35,924 nucleotides of DNA from Archaeoglobi archaeon JdFR-42. GTDB taxonomy: Archaea > Halobacteriota > Archaeoglobi > Archaeoglobales > JdFR-42. The DNA lies in contig MTND01000021.1 of the NCBI GenBank assembly GCA_002010305.1, positions 1-35,924 of the forward strand. Direction: 5' to 3'. Below the pieces are notes generated by a model. The model saw nothing but the letters and a program-made list of their open reading frames with translations. It was not told the origin of the DNA and searched no databases. The position numbers were made by a program, and so were the translations under genes. Positions 1-8,582 of this stretch are shown here, in pieces (position 1 is the first letter of the stretch; each line of letters opens with the position of its first letter).

Positions 1-96
1 CGGTGTGGTATCTACCTTTACCCTCACAATGCTCTTTTCACCAGAGAATAATCCATCTGTAAATGTTCCACCTGTATCTACATCGACAGTATACAT
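1..96 (-). CDS. Hydantoinase/oxoprolinase (HyuA-type) N-terminus, partial
   Basis: The first 32 codons of a minus-strand gene that runs out of the window. The translation begins MYTVDVDTGGTFTD, the nucleotide-binding opening of the hydantoinase A / 5-oxoprolinase / acetone carboxylase family (ASKHA fold). The ATG lies at 96-94 and is preceded on the minus strand by a G-rich ribosome-binding site (AGGGGG) about 6 bases upstream, which supports the start. Family members cleave ATP to open cyclic amides such as hydantoins or 5-oxoproline, or carboxylate ketones. The substrate cannot be told from 32 residues. A Mhp1-like permease at 7083-8540 could supply a hydantoin or related compound, but it is 7 kb away and in another operon. 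Confidence 0.75.
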   Translation of the reverse strand, partial: MYTVDVDTGGTFTDGLFSGEKSIVRVKVDTTP

Positions 97-285
97 ACAA
101 ACCCCCTGTTTTGTTAGATAATAATCATTTGATTTCAGGAGCTTACTTAAAGTTTGTTACGAAAAATTGTTATAAATCAATGCAGGTGGTTACAATATAT
201 GAAAAGTTCATACAAATGAATAAGAGATCTGTTCATGTATCAAAAATGGGTCCAATAAAAAATCTTTGACTAGATGTTATTATAC

Positions 286-822
286 TTAAAAACTTTTCAT
301 CTCTATAAACAGTTTATTTCCAGATTCTCTTATTATGTAATCTTTTAGCTCCAGTTCGCTCATGACAATCTCTAATATAATTTTGATTGTCTCTCTCATC
401 CGTGGGATGTTCAAAATGAGAACGTACCCTTTCTCAATAGGCACAACTTTCAACCAATTCAATGACTCAAAAAATTTTAACAGTCCATGGAGATCCTTTT
501 TATATCTGGAATAAAAATATTTTCCATGCTCTTTGCTTATTCTTTTTAGTTCACCATAGTATTCATCGGAAAATGTATTAATCTCTCTCCAAAGAATTTG
601 CATATATTCTTCATCTATAATCAAGTGGTCTCCTGGTGTAAGAAGATCGATATATATCCTTAGTTTCTCTGGTTCCACTTTGTAATACTGGTTGTAAAAA
701 TTAATTGCTCTTCTTACAACTTCTCCCATACTCTGAATTCCTAGTTCTTTGGAAAGAGTTTCAAGAGTTTTATAGGTATTAAGATCTAAAGATACAGTTA
801 ACCTCTTGCTTTTAGATCTCAC
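286..822 (-). CDS. Ribbon-helix-helix DNA-binding protein with unknown C-terminal domain
   Basis: A 178-residue protein. Residues 1-45 (KRLTVSLDLNTYKTLETLSKELGIQSMGEVVRRAINFY) fit a ribbon-helix-helix fold: a basic beta strand, then two helices joined by a short turn. Such proteins bind operators as dimers. Residues about 55-178 form an alpha/beta domain that I do not recognise. It is rich in charged and aromatic residues, has no membrane segment, and may sense a ligand or mediate oligomerisation. The start is a GTG at 822 with no clear Shine-Dalgarno, so the mRNA may be leaderless. The gene stands alone next to a 780-bp AT-rich gap. Its target is unknown; autoregulation is the usual habit of such proteins but nothing here proves it. 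Confidence 0.7.
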   Translation of the reverse strand: MRSKSKRLTVSLDLNTYKTLETLSKELGIQSMGEVVRRAINFYNQYYKVEPEKLRIYIDLLTPGDHLIIDEEYMQILWREINTFSDEYYGELKRISKEHGKYFYSRYKKDLHGLLKFFESLNWLKVVPIEKGYVLILNIPRMRETIKIILEIVMSELELKDYIIRESGNKLFIEMKSF

Positions 823-1544
823 GTAATGTAATTTGGGCTATCTATACTTAATATTTTTCACTAAAAATGGTGCTCAATAATTTATCCAATAGCTCATTCA
901 TATGTGATTTACAGAAAACATGCCTTTCTTTGAATTATTTATCATATATCTCCATATATCGTTTATTATTCTTGTCTAAACATATATCCAATTAATTTCT
1001 TTTACAAACTTGAAATATCGAATAGAATAGCCGAAAAAGACCTTTAAGAGGGGGGTATTTGGGATTTTTTAACAAAAAAGGATATTCCATTTAAACCTTC
1101 ATCAGCATTAATACATTTTTCAAACTTCCATATACTAATCAATAGAATTTGTATCTTTTGTTCTGATCCTCTTTGAGTGTTGATTTTAGGATATATCATG
1201 AGAAATTCCTAGCCTTTCTCAGGGTTATATATTATTTTATTTAAGATGAGACTAATTCAATTGTTAGTAGTCACTTACTCAAATTTAGATTACTTCAACC
1301 TTCAGCCCTAATCAGTAATCTCCAGATGATACCATCCGTATACGTATATCCCCCTTGACAATAAACAAAAAAGTTTACCAAAAGAGGATAATGGAAAATC
1401 AGCTCTAAAAATCGATAAAAAGGCAAAATAAATGGTTAAATAACATTTAATACCATTATAGTCCCTAAAATCTCTTCGTTGATAGTTTGTTTAGAGGAGC
1501 ATATATTTAGGACATTAACTCCAAATACCATCCTTGTGAAGGAG
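823..1544. other. AT-rich intergenic stretch without a recognisable gene
   Basis: About 720 bp with no convincing ORF, tRNA or other RNA gene. It contains many A/T runs, a G-run (AGGGGGGTA near 1050) and several TATA-like stretches, for example around 1231-1241. The TATA-like CATATATTTAG at about 1500-1510 could drive the mini-ORFs and the SHOCT gene downstream. I see no inverted repeats like those found after 14.6 kb. Confidence 0.5.
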
Positions 1545-1612
1545 ATGAAATTTGAATTCAGAAAAAAAGCTGAATGAGGATGACCTTATACAGAACCCCA
1601 GGAGGTGAGTGA
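1536..1612 (+). other. Two overlapping mini-ORFs ahead of the SHOCT gene
   Basis: Two very short ORFs lie just upstream of the SHOCT gene. The first runs GTG 1536 (or ATG 1545 right after AAGGAG) to TGA 1577 and would encode about 10-13 residues (MKFEFRKKAE). The second runs ATG 1574 to TGA 1612 and would encode MRMTLYRTPGGE. The stop of the first overlaps the ATG of the second, and the second ends inside the leader of the SHOCT gene. This could be a translationally coupled leader, the remnant of a decayed gene, or chance. No homology is recognisable. Confidence 0.25.
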
Positions 1613-1616
1613 TAGT

Positions 1617-1862
1617 ATGATGGGATATGGAATAGGATACGGAATGTTTGGAGGTCTATGGATGATATTCTGGCTCATAGTTTTAGTGGTAGTCATCCTC
1701 CTCATATGGAAGATGTTCGAAAAAGAGTCCGGCACAACAGCAACAGGAGGTTATACTAGACAGACTTCCAGTGATGCCATCCGGATTCTGGATGAGAGAC
1801 TTGCATCAGGAGAGATTACCATTGAAGAGTACGAGCGATTAAAGGATGCTTTGAGAAAATAA
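1617..1862 (+). CDS. Small membrane protein with SHOCT domain
   Basis: An 81-residue protein with one strong transmembrane segment (residues about 13-32, WLIVLVVVILLIW) after a Gly/Met/Tyr-rich N-terminus. A short linker leads to a C-terminal SHOCT motif (AIRILDERLASGEITIEEYERLKDALRK). SHOCT domains are about 30 residues, common in small prokaryotic membrane proteins, and thought to mediate oligomerisation. I start at ATG 1617 because GGAGGTGA at 1601-1608 sits about 8 bases upstream; a GTG at 1605 would lie inside that ribosome-binding site. ATG 1620 is also possible. The gene converges with the acyl-CoA operon that follows. No specific role can be assigned. Confidence 0.8.
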   Translation: MMGYGIGYGMFGGLWMIFWLIVLVVVILLIWKMFEKESGTTATGGYTRQTSSDAIRILDERLASGEITIEEYERLKDALRK

Positions 1863-1905
1863 GCCAACAATAGTTCAATCCAACAAATGAAAATGAAGGT
1901 AAATG

Positions 1906-2235
1906 CTATAATGGTTTGAATTTGTAGCCAAATAGCTCTTTTCCATTCACTTCTCTAATTTTTGAATATACAGCCTTTACTCTCATGCCTATATTGAGGT
2001 TATCACTTCTTGTTATCTGACCTGTTACTCTCACTCCATCAAATTCTGCTATTCCTATTGGTAGTGGTTTCTCTTCGAAACCCTCTGGTAATGCATATAG
2101 AAGGGTGTATGTAAGAAGAGTGCCCTCATCTGATATCTCAACTCTCTTTATATTTCTATCATTGCATGATGGGCAAACTGAATGTTTTGGATACATCAAA
2201 ATACCACAGCTTTCACACTTAAATGCTCTGATCAT
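1906..2235 (-). CDS. DUF35 OB-fold / zinc-ribbon acyl-CoA-associated protein
   Basis: A 109-residue protein with an N-terminal rubredoxin-like zinc ribbon (CESCGILMYPKHSVCPSC, two CxxC pairs) followed by an OB-fold domain (GTLLTYTLLYALPEGFEEKPLPIGIAEF). This is the DUF35 (ChsH2-type) architecture. In archaea DUF35 partners thiolases and can channel acyl-CoA between thiolase and HMG-CoA synthase; in bacterial steroid degradation it partners Ltp2-type aldolases. It is the last gene of the mcm operon, 7 bases after the thiolase stop. I choose ATG 2235, with GAGGT about 8 bases upstream, over the longer TTG start at 2256, which would overlap the thiolase. It probably forms a complex with the thiolase-like protein upstream. 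Confidence 0.88.
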   Translation of the reverse strand: MIRAFKCESCGILMYPKHSVCPSCNDRNIKRVEISDEGTLLTYTLLYALPEGFEEKPLPIGIAEFDGVRVTGQITRSDNLNIGMRVKAVYSKIREVNGKELFGYKFKPL

Positions 2236-2242
2236 GATAGAT

Positions 2243-3388
2243 CTACCTCTCCACAATAAACACTATACTGTTGTTTCCAAATCCAGCAAAATTACAGCTT
2301 AAACCCACTTCTGCCCCATCAACCTGCCTTTTTCCGGCTTCTCCTCTTAACTGCCAAGTCAGCTCAACGAGTTGAGCAACTCCAGTTGCAGATACAGGAT
2401 GACCTCTGGCCTTTAAGCCTCCCGAAGGGCTTATGGGTAGATCGCCATCGATTTCTGTAACACCTTCTTGGACTGCTCTCCATCCCTCTCCTTTTTTGAA
2501 AAATCCAATATCTTCACTTTGAATTATCTCAAGAACTGTAAAAGCATCATGTAGTTCAGCCACGTCTATATCTCCTCTATCTTTTCTGGCCATCTTAAAA
2601 GCCTGCTCAGCTGCAATTTTGAGACCCTCAACAGTGGTCGGATCAGGCCTCTCATGGATTGCATGGGTATCAGTGGCCTGACCAAACCCTGAAATATAGA
2701 CGGGGTCTTCAACTTTTTTTATTAGATCTTTTCCGACAAGTACAAGTCCAGCGGCCCCATCACTTATCGGACATATATCATACAACCGCAGTGGATCTGC
2801 AATAATAGGGGATTGTAAAGCTTTTTCAAGACTTATGACTTTCTGAAAGTGAGCATATGGATTGTTAGCTCCATTTTTATGATTTTTCACACCAATCATG
2901 GCAAAACACTCATAGGGAGCTCCGTATTTATGCATGTACAGTCTAGCTCCAAATCCGGCAAAAGTTGTCAACGTAACTCCGTAAGGATATTCAGCTTCAG
3001 GATGTGTTAGGGAGGCTATTATGCTGGTGGCCTTTGATCCAGGAATTCCTGTCATTTTTTCGACTCCTACAACCAAGACTGATTTATACAATCCAGATAG
3101 AATACCCGCCAGACCAACCTTTACAGCTGATGCACCACTGGCTGATGTATTTTCTACTTTTTCTGCATGACAGGGAATGAGATTTAGGTCAGCAGCAAGT
3201 CCATTGGCTATTCCTGAAATGCCGGTAAACTCTCCAGAAGCAAAATTTCCAACCACTATGGCATCAACTCTATCCATTTCAGCATCATCCATTGCATTTA
3301 GAGCAGCTTCTGTAGCCAATTCATAAATCCCTTCTTCCCTTTTTCCAAAACGGGTCATTCCACATCCAGCAATGGCCACATTCCTCAT
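2243..3388 (-). CDS. Thiolase-superfamily protein (acetyl-CoA acetyltransferase-like) with Ser for the catalytic Cys
   Basis: A 381-residue SCP2/archaeal-type thiolase fold covering the whole family length. The GHPVSATG motif (His330), AELHDAF (His280) and the C-terminal SCNFAGFGN loop (Cys365) are present. The nucleophile region, normally A-C-A-S-G, reads T-S-A-S-G here: codon TCA puts Ser82 where the acyl-accepting cysteine belongs. The usual reaction (acetyl-CoA condensation or beta-ketoacyl-CoA cleavage) therefore may not occur by the standard covalent route. With DUF35 directly downstream, an aldolase-like (Ltp2-type) or purely structural role is possible. The gene overlaps meaB by 4 bases (ATGA), so the two are translationally coupled and likely act on the same acyl-CoA pool as the mutase. 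Confidence 0.85.
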   Translation of the reverse strand: MRNVAIAGCGMTRFGKREEGIYELATEAALNAMDDAEMDRVDAIVVGNFASGEFTGISGIANGLAADLNLIPCHAEKVENTSASGASAVKVGLAGILSGLYKSVLVVGVEKMTGIPGSKATSIIASLTHPEAEYPYGVTLTTFAGFGARLYMHKYGAPYECFAMIGVKNHKNGANNPYAHFQKVISLEKALQSPIIADPLRLYDICPISDGAAGLVLVGKDLIKKVEDPVYISGFGQATDTHAIHERPDPTTVEGLKIAAEQAFKMARKDRGDIDVAELHDAFTVLEIIQSEDIGFFKKGEGWRAVQEGVTEIDGDLPISPSGGLKARGHPVSATGVAQLVELTWQLRGEAGKRQVDGAEVGLSCNFAGFGNNSIVFIVER

Positions 3389-4305
3389 AGACCCTCCTCC
3401 TTTTCAATCAATTCTGCGGCTGTGAAAGGGTCAAGCTCTTTATCTAGAACCTGTTCGAAAATATCGCTATATCTGGCGTTGCTGAATTTCTCATAAAATC
3501 GCATTTTCAATTTCTCAACCAGAATTTCCACAACTTCACTTTTAACTGCTTCAAGTCTTCCTTTCCTTAAATTACTGCTATCCTCTAAATGCTTCTTGTG
3601 AGCAAAAATAGCGTCAACCAGTTTTTCTACACCTTCCCCTGATGTAGCAATTGTCATAACTATTTCAGGAATCCAACCATCCCTTTCTTTTATAGCCAGA
3701 GAGAGCTGACTTTTTGTTCTTGCTGCATTTTCCAGATCAGCTTTATTTATCACATATACATCCCCAATTTCCAGCAATCCCGCCTTTATCATCTGAATTT
3801 CATCACCTGACTCGGGCATAAGAACAATTACCTTTGTATCTGCTACATTCAACACATCCAGATCCACCTGTCCAGCCCCAATAGTTTCTATCACAATAAC
3901 ATCTTTACCTGCAGCATCCAGCACTCTTATGATGTTCTTGGTAGTTCTTCCTACTGTTCCAGCAGATGATGAAACGCTTCTAATAAAGACCTCAGGATCA
4001 CATGCCAGTTCCTGCATGCGTATTCTATCCCCCAGAATAGCTCCTCCGGTGAAAGGGCTGGATGGATCTACTGCCACAACTCCTACAGATATCTCCCTTT
4101 TTCGCAGTTCTTTTACTATTCTCGCTACCAATGTACTCTTTCCAACCCCCGGAGACCCTGTAATCCCTACCACATGAGCATTTCCCGTATACTTGTATAA
4201 TTCCCTTAGTGCTTCTCTTCCTGTCTCAGTATCATACTCAACCTCTGTTATCAGCTTTGAAAGTGTTCGTTTATTTCCACTCCTGATTCTTTCCACCAGA
4301 TCCAT
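3385..4305 (-). CDS. meaB: Methylmalonyl-CoA mutase-associated GTPase MeaB/ArgK
   Basis: A 306-residue G3E-family P-loop GTPase. Walker A GSPGVGKST is at residues 50-58. DPSSPFTGGAILGDRIRM (about 80-97) and ETIGAGQVDLD are the MeaB switch signatures, and NKAD gives guanine specificity. MeaB proteins dimerise, bind B12-dependent mutases, gate adenosylcobalamin delivery and protect the enzyme from inactivation. The gene lies 5 bases after the B12-binding subunit and overlaps the thiolase start, so it is in the middle of a tight operon. A lysine/arginine transport kinase function, the old ArgK label, is not supported by this context. Confidence 0.95.
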   Translation of the reverse strand: MDLVERIRSGNKRTLSKLITEVEYDTETGREALRELYKYTGNAHVVGITGSPGVGKSTLVARIVKELRKREISVGVVAVDPSSPFTGGAILGDRIRMQELACDPEVFIRSVSSSAGTVGRTTKNIIRVLDAAGKDVIVIETIGAGQVDLDVLNVADTKVIVLMPESGDEIQMIKAGLLEIGDVYVINKADLENAARTKSQLSLAIKERDGWIPEIVMTIATSGEGVEKLVDAIFAHKKHLEDSSNLRKGRLEAVKSEVVEILVEKLKMRFYEKFSNARYSDIFEQVLDKELDPFTAAELIEKEEGL

Positions 4306-4310
4306 TTAAA

Positions 4311-4706
4311 TCACGTAATTGACTTTATGAATTCAACTATCTCATTCACAGAACTTCCAGGACCGAATATTGCTTTTACTCCCCTTCTTTTCAGCTCTTC
4401 TACATCATCTGGAGGTATGATTCCTCCTACGATCACAGGTATATCACCAATCCCAGATTCATTGAGTAACTCAAGAATTCGTGGTATGATACTCATATGG
4501 GCTCCAGACAATATGCTCAACCCGATAACATCAACATCTTCCTGGAGAGCTGTTTCAACTATTTGTTCAGGGCTTTGTCGTATTCCTGTATAAATTACTT
4601 CCATACCCGCATCCCTGCACGCTCTTGCGAGGACTTTTGCTCCTCTGTCATGCCCATCCAGGCCTGGCTTCGCAATCAACACACGTATGTTCTTACCTTT
4701 CTTCAT
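4311..4706 (-). CDS. mcmA2: Methylmalonyl-CoA mutase small (B12-binding) subunit
   Basis: A 131-residue cobalamin-binding domain. It shows the base-off/His-on signature DxHxxG (Asp17, His19, Gly22 in LDGHDRGAK), the SxL motif (GLSILSGAH) and the glycine-rich VGGIIPP loop. His19 would be the lower ligand of cobalt in adenosylcobalamin. As usual in archaea, the B12 domain is a separate polypeptide from the catalytic barrel, encoded just upstream with a 3-base gap. The two assemble into the active mutase, interconverting (R)-methylmalonyl-CoA and succinyl-CoA in the cytoplasm. Confidence 0.96.
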   Translation of the reverse strand: MKKGKNIRVLIAKPGLDGHDRGAKVLARACRDAGMEVIYTGIRQSPEQIVETALQEDVDVIGLSILSGAHMSIIPRILELLNESGIGDIPVIVGGIIPPDDVEELKRRGVKAIFGPGSSVNEIVEFIKSIT

Positions 4707-4709
4707 AAC

Positions 4710-6386
4710 TTACACCACCGTAAGTTCTCTGTATTCCCCAAATACATCCCTCAACACATCACAGATCTCACCTATGGTGGCATACTCTCTGACTGCTTCA
4801 ATTAAATATGGAATCAGGTTCTCTTCACTTCCCGCTGCATCTTTTAATCTCTCCAAAGCATCTTTTACTTTCCCTGCATCTCTTCTGGATCTTATTTCAT
4901 TCAGCCTTTCAATCTGTTTTTTCTCTATTTCCGGATCCACTTTCAGAATCTCTACTTCCACTGGTTCTTCCACTTTAAATCGATTTACACCCACTATGAT
5001 ACGTTTTTGTTCTTCAATCTCCATTTGATATCTGTAAGCGGCATCAGCAATCTCCTGCTGTACATACCCTTTTTCAATAGCCTTCATCATGCCTCCCATC
5101 TTATCAATCTTTTCTATGTATTTAAGGGCCTCTTCTTCAATTTTGCTAGTGAGATTTTCCACATAATAAGAACCTGCAAGAGGATCGATGGTTTCACCAA
5201 CATTGCTTTCATAGGCCAGAATTTGCTGAGTTCTTAATGCTACTCTCACTGCTTTTTCACTGGGCAATGCAAGAGCTTCATCCATTGAGTTGGTATGGAG
5301 AGACTGGGTTCCCCCAAGCACCGCTGCAAGAGCTTGCAGGGTAACTCTCACTATATTATTTTCAGGTTGTTGAGCAGTAAGAGTTGATCCGGCAGTCTGA
5401 GTATGAAACCTCAACCTCATGGACTCAGGTCTTTTAGCATCGAATCTTTCTTTCATTATTCTTGCCCATAACCTTCTGGCAGCTCTGAATTTTGCTATTT
5501 CTTCAAAGAAATCATTATGACAGGCAAAGAAAAAGGATAAACGCCTTGCAAAGGCATCTACATCCATCCCTCGTTCCAGACAGGCTTCTACATATGCAAT
5601 GCCATTAGCCAGTGTAAAGGCAACTTCCTGAATAGCGTTACAGCCTGCTTCTCTCATATGATATCCGCTGATACTGATGGAATTCCATCTAGGAAGGTGG
5701 TGAGAGCAATATTCTATCGCATCAACCACCAGTCTCATAGATGGCTTAAGAGGGAATATGTAGGTTCCTCGAGCGACATACTCTTTTAATATATCATTCT
5801 GGATGGTTCCTGACAGCTGTTCTTTCTTTACCCCTTGTTTCTCCCCAAGTACAATATACATGGATAGCAGGATAGAAGCAGTCGCATTGATGGTCATGGA
5901 AGTTGAGACTTTATCCAAAGGTATCTGGTCAAACAATATTTCCATATCTCTTAGAGAATCTATTGCCACTCCCACTCTTCCAACTTCCCCAAGGGACATT
6001 GAATGATCAGAGTCATATCCCATCTGCGTGGGAAGATCAAAGGCAATACTCAAGCCTGTTTGACCTTGTTCCAACAGGTACCTGTATCTTTTGTTGGTTT
6101 CCTCAGCCGTCCCAAATCCTGAATACTGCCTCATAGTCCATAATCTTCCCCGATACATAGTTGGCTGAACACCTCTGGTGAAGGGAAACTCTCCAGGAAA
6201 TCCTAAATCCTGAAGATAACTCATGTTTTGGATATCGATGGGTGTATAGATTCTCTTAATCTCTATGCCGGAAGTGGTCTCAAACCTGTCCTTTCTTTCC
6301 GGATATTTCTCAATAAGAGAGGTGACTTTACTCTCCCACTCTTTTTTTCTGCTCTCTATCTCTTTCAGGTCTTTTTCTATAAACAT
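4710..6386 (-). CDS. mcmA1: Methylmalonyl-CoA mutase large (catalytic) subunit
   Basis: A 558-residue TIM-barrel subunit, the usual length for archaeal split mutases. The substrate pocket is of the methylmalonyl type: Tyr88 in RQYSGFG, Arg206 in VARGTYIFP and His243 in SGYHMREAG correspond to Tyr89, Arg207 and His244 of the P. shermanii enzyme. Isobutyryl-CoA mutases carry Phe and Gln at the first two sites. I start at ATG 6386, preceded by GGTGGTATT; a TTG at 6401 would add five residues with no ribosome-binding site. An A/T-rich TATA-like stretch (AAAAATAAAAGTATAA, about 6404-6420) lies just upstream. It is the first gene of a five-gene operon with mcmA2, meaB, a thiolase-like gene and DUF35. 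No epimerase or propionyl-CoA carboxylase gene is in the window. Confidence 0.96.
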   Translation of the reverse strand: MFIEKDLKEIESRKKEWESKVTSLIEKYPERKDRFETTSGIEIKRIYTPIDIQNMSYLQDLGFPGEFPFTRGVQPTMYRGRLWTMRQYSGFGTAEETNKRYRYLLEQGQTGLSIAFDLPTQMGYDSDHSMSLGEVGRVGVAIDSLRDMEILFDQIPLDKVSTSMTINATASILLSMYIVLGEKQGVKKEQLSGTIQNDILKEYVARGTYIFPLKPSMRLVVDAIEYCSHHLPRWNSISISGYHMREAGCNAIQEVAFTLANGIAYVEACLERGMDVDAFARRLSFFFACHNDFFEEIAKFRAARRLWARIMKERFDAKRPESMRLRFHTQTAGSTLTAQQPENNIVRVTLQALAAVLGGTQSLHTNSMDEALALPSEKAVRVALRTQQILAYESNVGETIDPLAGSYYVENLTSKIEEEALKYIEKIDKMGGMMKAIEKGYVQQEIADAAYRYQMEIEEQKRIIVGVNRFKVEEPVEVEILKVDPEIEKKQIERLNEIRSRRDAGKVKDALERLKDAAGSEENLIPYLIEAVREYATIGEICDVLRDVFGEYRELTVV

Positions 6387-6480
6387 AATACCACCGTCCA
6401 AATTATACTTTTATTTTTACGCTACATCCCAAATACAGTATTATGATTCGTTTCGCGTACATACTTACATAAAGTTTTTG

Positions 6481-7047
6481 TTACATTCGCATCCTCGGTA
6501 CCATGAAAGGAGTTTTCTTTTTATATTCCAGATAATGTTCCCCAAACAAATGTTCCATAATTTTTTCTTCTGCCTTAGAGAGTATGATCACATATATATG
6601 GACAAGAACAATAAATTCTAGTACGAGTCCACGTGGAAGGGCTAGAATCAGGGAATAACTGGCTAAAAGCCATCCAAAATACATGGGATGTCTTGTTCTT
6701 GCATATATTCCTGAAACCATCAATACTTTTTTAGATCCGAGCCCATAAAACTCTCGAAGTATTCCCTTCTTCATCACATCCAGAATGGCCCTATTGGATA
6801 TATAAAGCCCGATTAAAGCTGGTATGGATATCAAAGAGCTTTTCATCTGAGGAAAGAGAAGGAGAGTCTCATCAGCAGTTTTAAATAGATACATAAACAG
6901 GAAGATTAACAAGATTCCAGAAACTGTTGATCTAATTATCAAATTTTTAAAGTTATCTCTGGAAACGGGTTTCAGGAAAGTGTAAAGATGGAAAAAGCTG
7001 AATACTTCAAAAATTACAGCTAACACAACATAATGATCCAGTGCCAT
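6481..7047 (-). CDS. Membrane methyltransferase of the isoprenylcysteine methyltransferase (ICMT/PEMT-like) family
   Basis: A 188-residue protein with about five hydrophobic segments. The C-terminal half carries the family signature: RTRHPMYFGWLLASYSLIL, the S-adenosylmethionine-binding RHP/MY motif, followed by EEKIMEHLFGEHYLEYKKKTPFMVPRM, the E..L...FG..Y..Y....P ending. Such enzymes methylate hydrophobic or lipid-linked substrates at the membrane face. The substrate here is unknown. It lies between the mcm operon and an NCS1 permease on the same strand but is separated from both by short gaps, so it may be its own unit. Confidence 0.82.
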   Translation of the reverse strand: MALDHYVVLAVIFEVFSFFHLYTFLKPVSRDNFKNLIIRSTVSGILLIFLFMYLFKTADETLLLFPQMKSSLISIPALIGLYISNRAILDVMKKGILREFYGLGSKKVLMVSGIYARTRHPMYFGWLLASYSLILALPRGLVLEFIVLVHIYVIILSKAEEKIMEHLFGEHYLEYKKKTPFMVPRMRM

Positions 7048-7082
7048 CGAAGTTACTTAAAAAATAAAGGATAAAAAATTTT

Positions 7083-8540
7083 TTATTGGTTGGCCTCGTC
7101 GTACTGGGCCTGTGTTACCACATATCCAGATCTGGGTTCTAGCCAGACCTTGAATAGAATGGTGTACACAACCAAGGCCACAATTATTCCGATGAACCAT
7201 CTCCAGTTGACCATCTGCGGAAGTAGAGCCACTGCAATTCCTATTATCAAAGCCACTATCCCTGCTGGATTCACTCCGCCATAGAATCTGTAAATTCCAT
7301 CTGACTTGTAAAGGTCGTCAAGTCTGAAGAACTGTCTTCTGCATATCCAGTAGTCTGCAATCATAACTCCTGCAATTGGGCCGAGGAATGCAGAATAGGT
7401 TCCCAGCCAAGTGAAAATGTAGGCACCATATGTCTCCAGAAGTCTCCAAGGCTGGATAGCGATTCCTATAATACCCGTCAGCAAAGCTCCCCTCTGGAAG
7501 TCGATATACTTGGGCGCAACATTAGCAAAGTCGTTTGCAGGTGCAACTACGTTTGCAGTAACGTTTGTTGTTGTGGTAGCAAGAACTATGAAGATTAACG
7601 CCACAATCTCTGCTAGAACATTGCCCGTTCTGAGAATCAAATCAATGGGATCCCATACTGCCTCTCCATAGATCAGCACAGAAGCCGATGTTGTAGCAAC
7701 ACCTAGGAAAGCAAAAGCGGTCATGGTTACCGGTAATCCAATAGATTGTCCCACTACCTGAACTCTCTGATTCTTGGCGAACCTTGTTAGATCCGGCATG
7801 TTAAGGGCTAGAGTGGACCAATATGCAACCATTCCAACCAAGAAAGCGGGCCACAATCCCCAGAAGTCAGCCACAGTAGTCTCCTGAGCAAGAATTGGTC
7901 CCCATCCTCCAGCTTCACCTACAGCCCATGCGAGTAGACCGACACCAATCAAAATCAGAACTGGCGAAGCAGTATCGTTCATTATTTTGATAGCTCTGGA
8001 TCCTTTCCATGGTGGTGCAGCCCAAGAAACCCATATGTTAATAATCCAGAATATGACGAAAGATATCCATATGTGGCCTGGAACAACTTTCCATCCTTCT
8101 GAAAGAACTCCCAGAATTCCGTCAATTGCTGATCCACCTATCCAAGTCTGAATACCGAACCATCCACAAGCTACCACTGCCCTCATAATCGCCGGTATAT
8201 TTGCACCATAAACTCCAAAACTGGAACGCAGAATAACCGGGAATGGAATTCCATATCTGGCTCCCGGAAACGAATTCAGGACCATCGGTATCAAAACAAT
8301 GATATTACCTAAGGCAATGGTTCCTATGGCGACTCTCCATGAGAAACCAGCGGCGATAAAACTGCTACCCAGCAACCAGGTTGGGACACATATACTCATT
8401 CCAACCCAGATTGCAATGTATTCATAGTATCCCCAGTTTCTGAGTTTAACCGGTGTGGGAGCAAGATCTCGGTTGGAAAGTTTTGGGTCAGTTGGCTCTT
8501 CAGTCAGCTCAAAATACCCGTCTACTTCTCTCACTTCCAT
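7083..8540 (-). CDS. NCS1-family nucleobase/hydantoin:cation symporter (Mhp1-like)
   Basis: A 485-residue LeuT-fold transporter with about 12 membrane segments. GWFGIQTWIGG (residues 126-136) contains Trp127 and Gln131, equivalent to the substrate-stacking Trp and binding Gln of Mhp1. GMVAYWSTLALNMPDLTRFAKNQ and TTTNVTANVVAPANDFANVAP match the conserved helices 6 and 8 around the substrate and Na+ sites. Substrates in the family are hydantoins, allantoin, uracil or cytosine; the sequence alone does not decide. The start is ATG 8540 with GGAGGAATAGCGAT upstream and a TATA-like ATTATATATA near 8587-8597. A HyuA-type enzyme gene at the left window edge makes a hydantoin plausible but not proven. 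Confidence 0.9.
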   Translation of the reverse strand: MEVREVDGYFELTEEPTDPKLSNRDLAPTPVKLRNWGYYEYIAIWVGMSICVPTWLLGSSFIAAGFSWRVAIGTIALGNIIVLIPMVLNSFPGARYGIPFPVILRSSFGVYGANIPAIMRAVVACGWFGIQTWIGGSAIDGILGVLSEGWKVVPGHIWISFVIFWIINIWVSWAAPPWKGSRAIKIMNDTASPVLILIGVGLLAWAVGEAGGWGPILAQETTVADFWGLWPAFLVGMVAYWSTLALNMPDLTRFAKNQRVQVVGQSIGLPVTMTAFAFLGVATTSASVLIYGEAVWDPIDLILRTGNVLAEIVALIFIVLATTTTNVTANVVAPANDFANVAPKYIDFQRGALLTGIIGIAIQPWRLLETYGAYIFTWLGTYSAFLGPIAGVMIADYWICRRQFFRLDDLYKSDGIYRFYGGVNPAGIVALIIGIAVALLPQMVNWRWFIGIIVALVVYTILFKVWLEPRSGYVVTQAQYDEANQ

Positions 8541-8582
8541 ATCGCTATTCCTCCATGAATTTTAATATTAAAAGGTAAACTT

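Noticed and set aside
63-269. 68-codon plus-strand ORF at the left end
   Set aside because: It overlaps the HyuA-type start and its promoter on the opposite strand, has no ribosome-binding site and encodes a low-complexity, unrecognisable peptide.
2968-2985. GTTGTCAACG inside the thiolase gene resembling hairpin 1 of the repeat family
   Set aside because: It lies in coding sequence, has no matching second arm at the right distance and no second hairpin. Chance match.
3929-4593. Plus-strand ORFs opposite meaB and mcmA2
   Set aside because: They are shadows of well-supported minus-strand genes, with no domain, ribosome-binding site or promoter of their own.
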